Origin: Atopobiaceae bacterium UBA1367
Lineage (GTDB): Bacteria; Actinomycetota; Coriobacteriia; Coriobacteriales; Atopobiaceae
Length of the DNA stretch: 10,262 bases
Reading direction: 5' to 3'
Assembly (NCBI GenBank): GCA_002305995.1
Contig: DBRN01000007.1
Location: 1,489 to 11,750, forward strand
Part shown: positions 1 to 6,985 of the stretch, piece after piece
Numbering within the stretch: the stretch's first letter is position 1
How the letters are laid out: each line of letters begins with the position of its first letter
Translations under genes and position numbers: made by a program
Notes under the pieces: model-generated
What the model saw: only the letters and a program-made list of their open reading frames with translations
Told to the model about the DNA's origin: nothing
Database searches by the model: none

Positions 1-1
1 T

Positions 2-2797
2 ACATACTTTTCCGTATGGCCTCGTCGGGGCGATATACCAAACGAAATTCGAGGCGGTTCGGAAGATACAGTGTACGCTAACTGTCTGTTTGCCGATTAT
101 GACGTGGCAGGTCCGGCGCACAAGGATAAAAATCTGCCGCCATCCAAGGAAGTTGTGCTGGAACACCTGAAAGGTCTTGAGAAGCCGCCGACCGTCATTA
201 TAGACACAGGTTACGGACTGGATCCGTTCTGGATATTCAGAGAGCCGGTACCTGTACATGATGATACCACCAGAGACAGGGTATCCGGCATTCTTGCGGG
301 ATACGGAAGAAATCTTACGCGCCTGTGCAAAGAACAGGGCTGGGCGTTGGATAATGTATTTGACCCAGCCAGAATGCTGCGAGCCCCCGGCAGCAACAAT
401 TTCAAACTGGAATCGCCCGTACCGTGCCGCATCCTTTGGGAGAGCGGTATTTTTTATACAATAGACGACTTTGCAGACTTTTATGAACCGGAATCGATTG
501 CGGAAAGCACGCCGTTTGTCGTCGATGAACGGGCTATAGGCAGTGCGGAGCGTATTATGGAACGTTGCCTGTTCACGCAGAAAATGCGCGATGATCCGGA
601 AGGCGTCACCGAGCCGGAATGGAAGGCCGTATGTTCCAATGTCGTGCTTACGCCGGACGGCGATGAGCTTTTTCACAATTGGAGTTCCCTGTACAGCGGA
701 TACAGCTCCGAGGAGACCGCCTACAAGATTGCTCGCTCGCAGGAAGCAAAGAAACCCTGCTCCTGTGTCTATATTCATGAGAAGCTCGGTTTTCAATGCC
801 CCGAGGGCGGCTGCGGAGTTAAGGCGCCGGTAGTGCTGGCGATGTATTCCAAGGAGGAACAGCTCAAACACCTGCTGGGAAAAGAGAATTTAACAGTTCC
901 GGAGATATTCGACCCATATTCACTCAGCCTGCTTTCTTACGCTAAAAGCCAGTGCATTTCTGAATATGTGCAGTTTAAGCAGCGGCTAAAGAAACTCGGT
1001 GTCAGTACACGAGATTTTGAGCGAGCTGTCAAGAGCCATGTATATGCCCCACCAGCCTCCGCCGCACAGGACTTTTCCGGTGAACCGACCGAAATCCGAC
1101 TGGATGGCATTGACCTGGGTGGCGCTATGGAGCCGACCGGATACACGCTTTCAATGGAATATGGTGTGGAAGCCACCCACTTTGACGAGTCCGGCATCGT
1201 CCACAGTTGCCTCTGCCCCGAACCGCTGGTCATTACCAGACGGCTGGAGAACATCGACACAGGACAGGAAAAGGTGGAACTTACATTCTTTCGCAATGAC
1301 CGATGGAAGTATCTCGCCGCGCCGCGCTCCAATGTGTTCAACAAAAATGCCATCATCCGGTATGCCGACAGCGGCCTGCCGGTGACATCGGATAACGCTG
1401 AGGGCGTTGTGCGGTATCTGTGCGTCTATGAACGGGAAAACGCCGACGTCATTCCGTTTACTCGAAGCATCAACCGAATCGGCTGGATGGGCCGTGAGTT
1501 TTATCCCTGCGTCGTACAAGGAATGGTCGTGTATGAGGACGAAGTCACTGACGGCGAAGGCATCGTGAAAAGCATCTGCGAGCACGGAGATTACAATCTG
1601 TGGCTGGAAACCGCTAAGACACTGAGGCAGTCGCTCTTTGCCAGAGCGCAGATCATGGCATCATTTGCATCACCACTGCTGGAGCCGCTTCAGATGCGGG
1701 TTATCATCATTCACATCTGGCACTCTACCCGTAGCGGCAAGACGGCGGGACTAAAGTTCGCTCTGTCCGTTTGGGGAGACCCATTAAAGCTGATGGGAAA
1801 CTTCAACAGCACGGCGGTCGGTCTTGAGCGCAGAGCCGGAACGCTAAAGCATTTACCCCTCGGTTTGGACGAACTTCAGGTGCTGAACGAAAAGCGACTG
1901 TCGGCGTCCATGATCGTTTACTCTCTAGGCAACGGCTACGGCAAGACCAGAGGCGCGAAGAACGGCGGCTTACAGGATGTCCCGACATGGCGCAACTGCA
2001 TTATCTCCACCGGCGAACAGCCTCTGAGCAGCGAAACCTCGATGGACGGCGTGGACAGCCGCGTTCTGGAACTTTACGGGCCGCCGATTGAAGATCCGGA
2101 GTTCGGCCGCAAGGTTCATCAAATCAGCGAGAGTAATTATGGCTTTGCCGGGAAGCGGTACATCGAACATCTCATCGAGCAGGTATTGCCGCAGAAAGGT
2201 AAGCTGCAGGCCGATTTTACAAAACTGCGCGACGGGATAAAAGCCCATTTCGATATGCTGAGCCTCGGCGATCTCGGCGTTCATCTGGACAACATCACGG
2301 TTTTGGCGCTGGCAGATGCATATTCCGCTCAGTCCATATTTGGGCTAAACGAAGAGCAGGCACACAAGGAGGCGCTGCAATTCGGCATAGCTCTGCTGAC
2401 GAACGCAAAATCTCTGGAAAAAGAGGATGTCGTCGAACGCGCGTGGAGCTTTCTGAAGGATTGGATTGCTGCCAACCGAAAACGGTTTTCACAGGAGTCC
2501 ATTCCGTGTTATGGCTCGATTGAACCAAACCATGTTTTTATCATCAGCACAAATCTGCGTCAGGCGCTTGAGGAAAGCGGTTTTTCCTATACTAAATGCA
2601 TCAAAGGCTTTCAGGAGCGTGGGTATATCGCCACCAACTGCGACTCTGATGGAAAAAGGCGCACCCAGACTCAGAAACGGATTCAGGGCGTAAACCTTCG
2701 GGTGATCTGTGCCAATCTGACTCTTACCAACTGTATGCCGCCGGAGGAAGAGTTTCTGGGAGACCCCATACAGCCGTTGACAGGCAAAACGGCATGA
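2..2797 (+). CDS. Primase-DUF927 helicase fusion, 5' end cut by window
   Basis: The reading frame is open from the first complete codon, so the true start lies left of the window; the GTG at 71 is internal. Domains in order: an AEP/PrimPol-like primase with the metal-binding D-x-D in FADYD (89-103), a second motif (203-232) and the typical DPARMLRAPGSNNFK segment (362-406). Next comes a primase-associated region with four cysteines (codons at 758, 764, 797, 812). The DUF927/AAA+ helicase follows: Walker A HSTRSGKT (1721-1744), Walker B LGLDE (1859-1873), a sensor-1-like stretch NCIISTGEQ (1994-2020) and a likely arginine finger (2060-2062). The C-terminal part resembles a winged helix. Expected role: unwinding and priming of the element's own DNA in the cytoplasm. 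DUF927 AAA+ proteins are related to the Cch helicases of staphylococcal SCC elements. Oddity: primase motif 2 has Asp (221-223) where His or Gln is usual. The domain calls are secure; actual primase activity is not. Confidence 0.9.
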   Translation, partial: TYFSVWPRRGDIPNEIRGGSEDTVYANCLFADYDVAGPAHKDKNLPPSKEVVLEHLKGLEKPPTVIIDTGYGLDPFWIFREPVPVHDDTTRDRVSGILAGYGRNLTRLCKEQGWALDNVFDPARMLRAPGSNNFKLESPVPCRILWESGIFYTIDDFADFYEPESIAESTPFVVDERAIGSAERIMERCLFTQKMRDDPEGVTEPEWKAVCSNVVLTPDGDELFHNWSSLYSGYSSEETAYKIARSQEAKKPCSCVYIHEKLGFQCPEGGCGVKAPVVLAMYSKEEQLKHLLGKENLTVPEIFDPYSLSLLSYAKSQCISEYVQFKQRLKKLGVSTRDFERAVKSHVYAPPASAAQDFSGEPTEIRLDGIDLGGAMEPTGYTLSMEYGVEATHFDESGIVHSCLCPEPLVITRRLENIDTGQEKVELTFFRNDRWKYLAAPRSNVFNKNAIIRYADSGLPVTSDNAEGVVRYLCVYERENADVIPFTRSINRIGWMGREFYPCVVQGMVVYEDEVTDGEGIVKSICEHGDYNLWLETAKTLRQSLFARAQIMASFASPLLEPLQMRVIIIHIWHSTRSGKTAGLKFALSVWGDPLKLMGNFNSTAVGLERRAGTLKHLPLGLDELQVLNEKRLSASMIVYSLGNGYGKTRGAKNGGLQDVPTWRNCIISTGEQPLSSETSMDGVDSRVLELYGPPIEDPEFGRKVHQISESNYGFAGKRYIEHLIEQVLPQKGKLQADFTKLRDGIKAHFDMLSLGDLGVHLDNITVLALADAYSAQSIFGLNEEQAHKEALQFGIALLTNAKSLEKEDVVERAWSFLKDWIAANRKRFSQESIPCYGSIEPNHVFIISTNLRQALEESGFSYTKCIKGFQERGYIATNCDSDGKRRTQTQKRIQGVNLRVICANLTLTNCMPPEEEFLGDPIQPLTGKTA

Positions 2798-2808
2798 AAA
2801 GGCATTCC

Positions 2809-3040
2809 ATACCCACTGTAGCCACTGTATCCACCATTTGAGCGACACACACCATTATATACATATAAATATAAAGATGAGATATGGAGTGGTGATATTA
2901 CATTTGCCCCATACGAGATATGTATATAGTGGCTACAATGGTTACAGTGGATACTTTAGTATAAATTCCTTGAAATTGCAGCATTTTCTGTCCCCCTGTG
3001 GCGTAGCTACTCTCGGATTTGAGCGGCTACCCGTGGATAC
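2809..3040. repeat. Inverted 9-bp iteron arrays around AT-rich DNA (putative origin or operator)
   Basis: Three tandem units read ATACCCACT, GTAGCCACT, GTATCCACC at 2809-2835. Three tandem units in the opposite orientation read AGTGGCTAC, AATGGTTAC, AGTGGATAC at 2928-2954. Left and right blocks match as inverted repeats at 21 of 25 positions. Between them lies an AT-rich stretch, especially 2852-2877. Looser copies occur at 3022-3030 and 3032-3040. The block directly follows the replication gene and precedes a three-gene run. Iterons flanking an easily melted region are typical of replication origins; the same layout could be a repressor operator. A weak promoter-like pair (TTGCCC 2904-2909, TATAGT 2925-2930, 15-nt spacer) overlaps the right array. 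No convincing gene lies in 2798-3077. Confidence 0.7.
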
Positions 3041-3077
3041 AAAAATATTAGAAACCAACACGAAGGAGAGAATTCAA

Positions 3078-3419
3078 ATGAAGGATTCCGTAAAAAACCT
3101 GATGCCCATTCCTGAGGGCTATGTTGTACTGACCAAAGAAACCACTTCAAGAGGAGTGAAGTGGGGTTCACAAGAAGATAATGGTTACAATTTCCGTCTG
3201 GCTGAATATGCCGACGGCACCACTGCGCTCTACCACGTTTATCCCGACGGGAGTATCAAGCTTGACTGCGAGAGCGTTTTGGTGCAAGAACTGTACTGTA
3301 TGCACTGCGGTGAACCGTTGAATCCATGTTTGGATGCAGATGCCGGCATACCGGACCCGCACGAATATTTCTGCGCCGCCTGCGGGCACGATTATGAAAT
3401 TGTCGGAGAGGATGATTGA
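3078..3419 (+). CDS. Small zinc-ribbon-like hypothetical protein (113 aa)
   Basis: I do not recognise a named family. The ATG at 3078 is chosen because GAAGGAGAG (3062-3070) lies just upstream at good spacing. The frame is open further upstream, but that stretch consists of the 9-bp repeats and is unlikely to be coding. The protein is soluble and acidic at its end, and carries two CxxC pairs (C74/C77 and C99/C102), which suggests a zinc ribbon near the C-terminus. The N-terminal LMPIPEGYVVL resembles ILPITDGCTVL of the next gene, so the two may be distant paralogues. It is the first gene of a run of three, ending 2 nt before the next start. A regulatory or nucleic-acid-binding role is possible but not shown. 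Confidence 0.8.
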   Translation: MKDSVKNLMPIPEGYVVLTKETTSRGVKWGSQEDNGYNFRLAEYADGTTALYHVYPDGSIKLDCESVLVQELYCMHCGEPLNPCLDADAGIPDPHEYFCAACGHDYEIVGEDD

Positions 3420-3421
3420 TT

Positions 3422-3790
3422 ATGAGAGACCATGTACGCATTAAACAGATTCTGCCCATCACGGATGGGTGCACTGTTTTATCTCTTGTCGAGGACGATG
3501 AAGGCAACTGCTGCTTTGAGGACTTAACAAAGGAAGGCTGGCATTATCTGTTCGCGCTGGTGGACGGCGGCGAATGGGATGACGACTATGTCACTATATA
3601 CGAAATGGACTCTATTGGCTGCGGAGAGATTGATAGCAGTTCCTTTCGCATCGTTCCCAAATGTACATGTCCAAAATGCGGTGGTGAGATGACACCGCGA
3701 TGGTATGAGAACGCATCAATGCCGTCATACACCTGTGCCTGCGGTGCGATGAGCATGAATGAATTGTTTAAGGGTGGGAAATCAAAATGA
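3422..3790 (+). CDS. Small cysteine-cluster hypothetical protein (122 aa)
   Basis: Start ATG at 3422 is preceded by GGAGAGG (3405-3411). A TTG at 3416 is possible but sits too close to that site. The protein has C81, C83 and C86 followed by C105 and C107, consistent with a metal-binding knuckle at the C-terminus. The acidic middle (EWDDDY, residues 51-56) and the N-terminus echo the layout of the upstream neighbour. The stop overlaps the next start as ATGA, pointing to translational coupling in one operon. I cannot name the family; function unknown. Confidence 0.8.
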   Translation: MRDHVRIKQILPITDGCTVLSLVEDDEGNCCFEDLTKEGWHYLFALVDGGEWDDDYVTIYEMDSIGCGEIDSSSFRIVPKCTCPKCGGEMTPRWYENASMPSYTCACGAMSMNELFKGGKSK

Positions 3791-4107
3791 TGATAAACGG
3801 AAGGCCATACTCAAACGAGAATGGATACATTGACGATAGCTTGATTACCAACCATTTACAAGAGGAAATCGACACAGTCATGAACTGGATTGCGGAAAAC
3901 ATCTCGAAGCGTAAAACCCCGCTGTATGGACACACCAGCTATGGCATAAAGCATCTGCTTGAGCGCGACACCCGCATTTATCTCACCAACAATGAATTCA
4001 AGGATGCCATGCTACTGGCTGGCTACAAGCCTGTAGACCCGAACGAACTGAACTGGTGCTACTGCATCAGCAAGAAATCAAAAGCGTTCGCAAGGAAGGT
4101 TTGGTAA
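3787..4107 (+). CDS. Hypothetical protein of mobile element (106 aa)
   Basis: Starts at ATG 3787 inside the stop of the preceding gene (ATGA overlap); a second ATG follows directly at 3790. A G-rich ribosome site, GGGTGGGA, lies at 3772-3779. The protein has no signal peptide, membrane segment or cysteine cluster. Its C-terminal half (NNEFKDAMLLAGYKPVDP, then a basic end) looks like a compact helical domain of a kind I associate with short proteins in clostridial mobile elements, but I cannot attach a family name. It ends the three-gene run; about 400 bp of apparently non-coding DNA follow. Confidence 0.75.
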   Translation: MMINGRPYSNENGYIDDSLITNHLQEEIDTVMNWIAENISKRKTPLYGHTSYGIKHLLERDTRIYLTNNEFKDAMLLAGYKPVDPNELNWCYCISKKSKAFARKVW

Positions 4108-4135
4108 AACAGTTTTATCGGTTTAATACGTTTGT

Positions 4136-4211
4136 CCCGGGGGGTGGGGGATTTCGTTCTCTGCAGCTTTCAATATAAACAGCGGCGTGGGGCTTCATGC
4201 AAATAAAAAGC
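4136..4211 (+). repeat. Copy A of G-rich direct repeat upstream of terS
   Basis: The stretch starts with a run of G, then CTCTGCAGCTTTCAATA, ACAGCGGCGTGGGGCTTC and an A-rich tail ending in GCG. The same order of blocks recurs at 4381-4454. The copies are clearly diverged, so this is not a recent duplication. It begins about 30 bp after the stop of the upstream small gene. From memory, similar G-rich motifs stand just upstream of P27-type terS genes in clostridial phages and islands. Confidence 0.6.
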
Positions 4212-4380
4212 GTATTCAAAAGGGTAATAACCCGATTCCGGTTTCTATCGTCAGCATAAGGTTGCGGTAGCAGGTACCCATGTCGGTGCTGTATATTACG
4301 GTGAATGAAACGTTCAGCATCTACTGGAATATTACATTGGGAAAAGGGTGTTGTAAAACGGGTAGTTCGGTATTCAGATG

Positions 4381-4454
4381 ACCGGTGGGGGTATCAAAAT
4401 CTCTACAGCTTTTCAATTCGGACAGCGGCGTGGAGCTTCGTGTACGGAAACGCA
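4381..4454 (+). repeat. Copy B of G-rich direct repeat, just upstream of terS
   Basis: Order of blocks: GGTGGGGGTATCAAAATCTC, ACAGCTTTTCAATTCGG, ACAGCGGCGTGGAGCTTC, then GTACGGAAACGC. It matches copy A block for block and ends 57 bp before the terS start. The position next to a terminase small-subunit gene suggests a packaging start (cos/pac-like) or a terS leader element; the sequence alone does not decide. The DNA between the copies (4212-4380) shows no convincing gene. It contains a small hairpin, GGGT/ACCC, around 4222-4233. Confidence 0.6.
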
Positions 4455-4511
4455 TAAGTTATTAGGGTATTGACCATAAAAGTTTCAAAAATGAAGGAGG
4501 ATGAGTTTTTT

Positions 4512-5051
4512 ATGGGAAACAGAGGACCGCAACCCGGCACCGGTGGTAGGCCGAGGAAGCCGCTTGTAGATAAAATAACGGAGGGCAAAACAGATAAATT
4601 CTCACACAGCAGCGTTAAGTTGCCGGAGCCTGTGGAATTGGAGGGTGCTGAAATGCCCCCTCCGCACGAATTTCTCTCTGACGAACAGAAAAACGGTCAG
4701 GAGCTTGTGGCAAATGAGATATACAAATCCACATGGGAGTGGCTTCGGAAGTTCCGCTGCGAGCAGATGGTTACCCAGCAGAGCTTGGAGCAGTACGCTG
4801 TGGCGGCGGCACGATGGATTCAATGCGAAAAGGCCATCTCGACCTTTGGCTTCCTTGCCAAGCATCCGACAACCGGCGCTCCCATCACATCGCCGTATGT
4901 CTCAATGGCACGTGAGTATTCCAAGCACGCCAATGCGTTGTGGAATCAAATATACGCAGTCGTTCGTGAAAACAGTTCTATGGACTGCAGCAACTCATGG
5001 ACGCCGGCTGACGACGTCATGGAGCGGTTGCTGACCATGCGCCGGGGCTGA
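4512..5051 (+). CDS. terS: Phage terminase small subunit, P27-like (179 aa)
   Basis: Small terminase subunits bind phage DNA at the packaging start and hand it to the large subunit. The N-terminus (PGTGGRPRKP, residues 8-17) is the hallmark of P27-type TerS. The helical middle and the end (PYVSMAREYSKHANALWNQI, then DDVMERLLTMRR) fit the variant found in gut Firmicutes elements. Start ATG 4512 follows AAGGAGG (4494-4500) with an 11-nt gap; the upstream ATG (4491) and TTG (4470) have poorer context. No large subunit, portal or head gene lies in the window. The next gene begins 30 bp later and leads to the recombinases. TerS without TerL is seen in phage satellites that redirect packaging, and also in some integrative elements where its role is unclear. 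Confidence 0.8.
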   Translation: MGNRGPQPGTGGRPRKPLVDKITEGKTDKFSHSSVKLPEPVELEGAEMPPPHEFLSDEQKNGQELVANEIYKSTWEWLRKFRCEQMVTQQSLEQYAVAAARWIQCEKAISTFGFLAKHPTTGAPITSPYVSMAREYSKHANALWNQIYAVVRENSSMDCSNSWTPADDVMERLLTMRRG

Positions 5052-5081
5052 TAGCTCACCGGAGGGAAAAGGAGTGCGGCT

Positions 5082-5462
5082 ATGAAACCGTCAGAAATCA
5101 ACGTCATCACGGAAATGCGGCTCAATGGACAGGGAGCGTCGGCGATTGCGGCCGCGCTCCGGCTCTCGCCCAACACGATCAAGTCATATATCCGCAGGCA
5201 CCCGGACTTGCCCGGAACGCATCGCTGCGTCCAATGCGGAAACACATTCTCACAGCCGGAAGGCCGCAGGCAGAAACGATTCTGCTCGGACAAATGCCGT
5301 ACCTTATGGTGGAACGCCCATCAGGAACAAATCAACAAGAAAGCGTATTACACCCTTGTGTGTCAATACTGCGGGAAGGAGTTTGAAAGCTATGGCAACA
5401 AAAACCGTAAATACTGTTCAAGAGCGTGCTATCAGCAAAGCCGAGGAAAGCAGCTCGGATAA
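5082..5462 (+). CDS. HTH and double zinc-finger protein (126 aa)
   Basis: Residues 4-40 form a helix-turn-helix of the sigma-region-4/resolvase type (ITEMRLNGQGASAIAAALRL, then SPNTIKSYIRRHP). Two zinc-finger-like modules follow: C49/C52 with C68/C72, and C94/C97 with C112/C116. This points to a DNA-binding protein, perhaps a regulator or a helper of the recombinases. Start ATG 5082 has AAAAGGAG at 5067-5074. The last 71 nt overlap the following gene in another frame. Such proteins are often labelled 'sigma-70-like', but only the HTH supports that; there is no core-binding sigma region. Confidence 0.75.
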   Translation: MKPSEINVITEMRLNGQGASAIAAALRLSPNTIKSYIRRHPDLPGTHRCVQCGNTFSQPEGRRQKRFCSDKCRTLWWNAHQEQINKKAYYTLVCQYCGKEFESYGNKNRKYCSRACYQQSRGKQLG

Positions 5463-5625
5463 GTACGCGCCGGATACTATGATGCGGTATCACACCACCC
5501 TCGCCCTCATCGACTCTCTGGTAGCGGACGGCTGCTTCACGCAGGCTGACAGGCGTAAAGCATACACAATCATTAACCAGAAATATGGCTTATCTTCGGA
5601 TAGTATTTTTGCCGGAATCGCTTGA
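5392..5625 (+). CDS. Small SHOCT-like protein (77 aa)
   Basis: ATG 5392 is chosen because AAGGAG (5376-5381) lies 10 nt upstream; both lie inside the preceding gene, so the genes overlap by 71 nt in different frames. The C-terminal half (LIDSLVADGCFTQADRRKAY, then INQKYGL) fits the short SHOCT-type helix pair, LxxLxxxGxxTxxE-like, seen in many small proteins. Small proteins of this kind stand just before serine recombinase genes in Firmicutes elements. A link to recombination control is inferred from position only. The gene ends 61 bp before the first recombinase. Confidence 0.7.
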   Translation: MATKTVNTVQERAISKAEESSSDKYAPDTMMRYHTTLALIDSLVADGCFTQADRRKAYTIINQKYGLSSDSIFAGIA

Positions 5626-5686
5626 TATATCTCGTTCTTTGAGCAATATATAGAGTACCAAATATTGATACAAGGGAGTGAAAACC

Positions 5687-6985
5687 ATGAATCGAAGTAT
5701 CACGCAGACCGCCTTTTTGAAACCGCCGTCAGAGCAGTTGATGCGGGTCGCCGCTTATGCGCGGGTCTCTTCCGGCAAGGACGCAATGCTTCACTCGCTG
5801 TCGGCGCAGGTGAGCTACTACAGTGAGTTCATTCAAAGGCACCGTGGCTGGTCTTACATCGGCGTTTATGCCGATGAAGCAAAAACGGGGACTAAAGAGG
5901 AGCGAGAAAACTTTCAACGCCTGCTTTCCGACTGCCATGCCGGGAGAATCGATATGGTCATTACAAAGTCTATTTCACGATTTGCGCGCAACACTGTCAC
6001 CCTGCTTGAAACGGTGCGGGAGCTGAAGGGGCTCGGCATCGATGTGTGGTTCGAGGAACAGAATATTCATACCATGAGTGCCGATGGAGAGCTGATGCTC
6101 TCCATTTTGGCATCTTATGCCCAAGAGGAAAGCCGCTCAGCAAGCGAGAATCAGAAATGGCGGGTCAAGCGAAATTTTGAAGAAGGGATGCCGTGGAACG
6201 GCACCATGCTTGGTTACCGCTACATGGACGGCAAGCTGTTCGTTCAGCCAGAAGAAGCCGAGACGGTCAGATTGATTTACGCTTATTATATCACAGGAAT
6301 GGGCGTTACGGCGATTATGAAAACGCTGAATCGAAATCATATCACCACACGCAACGGCAATCCGTGGTATAAAAGCAGCGTGATGAAGGTTCTGAGAAAC
6401 TACGCTTACACAGGCAATCTTCTGCTTCAGACCACATTTCAAGAGGATCATCTCACCAAACGGACGCTCATCAATAACGGGGAGCTGCCACAGTACCACG
6501 CTGAGAACACACACGAGGCCATCATTCCGCTGGAAACCTTCAGCGCGGTGCAGACCGAAATTGAACGCCGAGCGGCAAAGTATACGCATCCCGTCAGCAA
6601 ACGGGCCATCTACCCATTTACCGGTTTGCTCATCTGCGACATCTGCGGGAAGCATTACCGCAGGAAAATAACAGCGACAGGGCCGGTTTGGATATGCGCC
6701 ACCTACAACACGCTCGGTAAAGCCGCTTGCGCATCCAAGCAGATACCGGAGGAAACACTGACGGCGGTAACCGCCGAGGTCATGGGCACGGATGCCTTTG
6801 ACGCAGAAGCCCTCCACAGTAAAATAACGGCTGTCAGAGTGGCAGAGGGCAACACCTTAGTATTCTGCTTCAATGACGGCACTGAAGCCGTTAAACGATG
6901 GACAGACCGTTCCAGAGCGGAGAGCTGGACGCCGGAGATGCGTGATGCTGCCAGAAAGAAAACACAGGAGCGAGGTGAACAATAA
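5687..6985 (+). CDS. Serine recombinase 1, short CcrA-sized type (432 aa)
   Basis: A large serine recombinase for site-specific integration and excision of the element. The N-terminal resolvase domain spans about residues 19-155, with nucleophile S28 in YARVSS, the arginines of SRFARN (97-102), and QEESR (146-150). A recombinase domain follows to about 295, then a zinc ribbon (C317, C320, C337, C348). The C-terminal tail after the ribbon is short and lacks the long coiled coil common in this family. ATG 5687 is preferred over GTG 5678 because the ribosome site AAGGGAG (5672-5678) overlaps the GTG. It is followed by a second recombinase with a 1-nt overlap (TAATG), so both are probably made in a fixed ratio. 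Length and pairing resemble CcrA of SCC elements. Confidence 0.93.
   Translation: MNRSITQTAFLKPPSEQLMRVAAYARVSSGKDAMLHSLSAQVSYYSEFIQRHRGWSYIGVYADEAKTGTKEERENFQRLLSDCHAGRIDMVITKSISRFARNTVTLLETVRELKGLGIDVWFEEQNIHTMSADGELMLSILASYAQEESRSASENQKWRVKRNFEEGMPWNGTMLGYRYMDGKLFVQPEEAETVRLIYAYYITGMGVTAIMKTLNRNHITTRNGNPWYKSSVMKVLRNYAYTGNLLLQTTFQEDHLTKRTLINNGELPQYHAENTHEAIIPLETFSAVQTEIERRAAKYTHPVSKRAIYPFTGLLICDICGKHYRRKITATGPVWICATYNTLGKAACASKQIPEETLTAVTAEVMGTDAFDAEALHSKITAVRVAEGNTLVFCFNDGTEAVKRWTDRSRAESWTPEMRDAARKKTQERGEQ

Noticed and set aside
2838..3077. Upstream extension of the first small gene
   Set aside because: The open frame runs through the inverted 9-bp repeats and AT-rich DNA, and the good ribosome site is at 3062-3070, before ATG 3078.
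4280..4381. 33-codon open frame between the two G-rich repeat copies
   Set aside because: No ribosome site, no recognisable protein pattern, and it ends inside repeat copy B.
5639..5668. Promoter before recombinase 1 (TTGAGC / TATTGA)
   Set aside because: The -10 match is poor and the spacing is 18 nt; the genes may simply be read through from terS.
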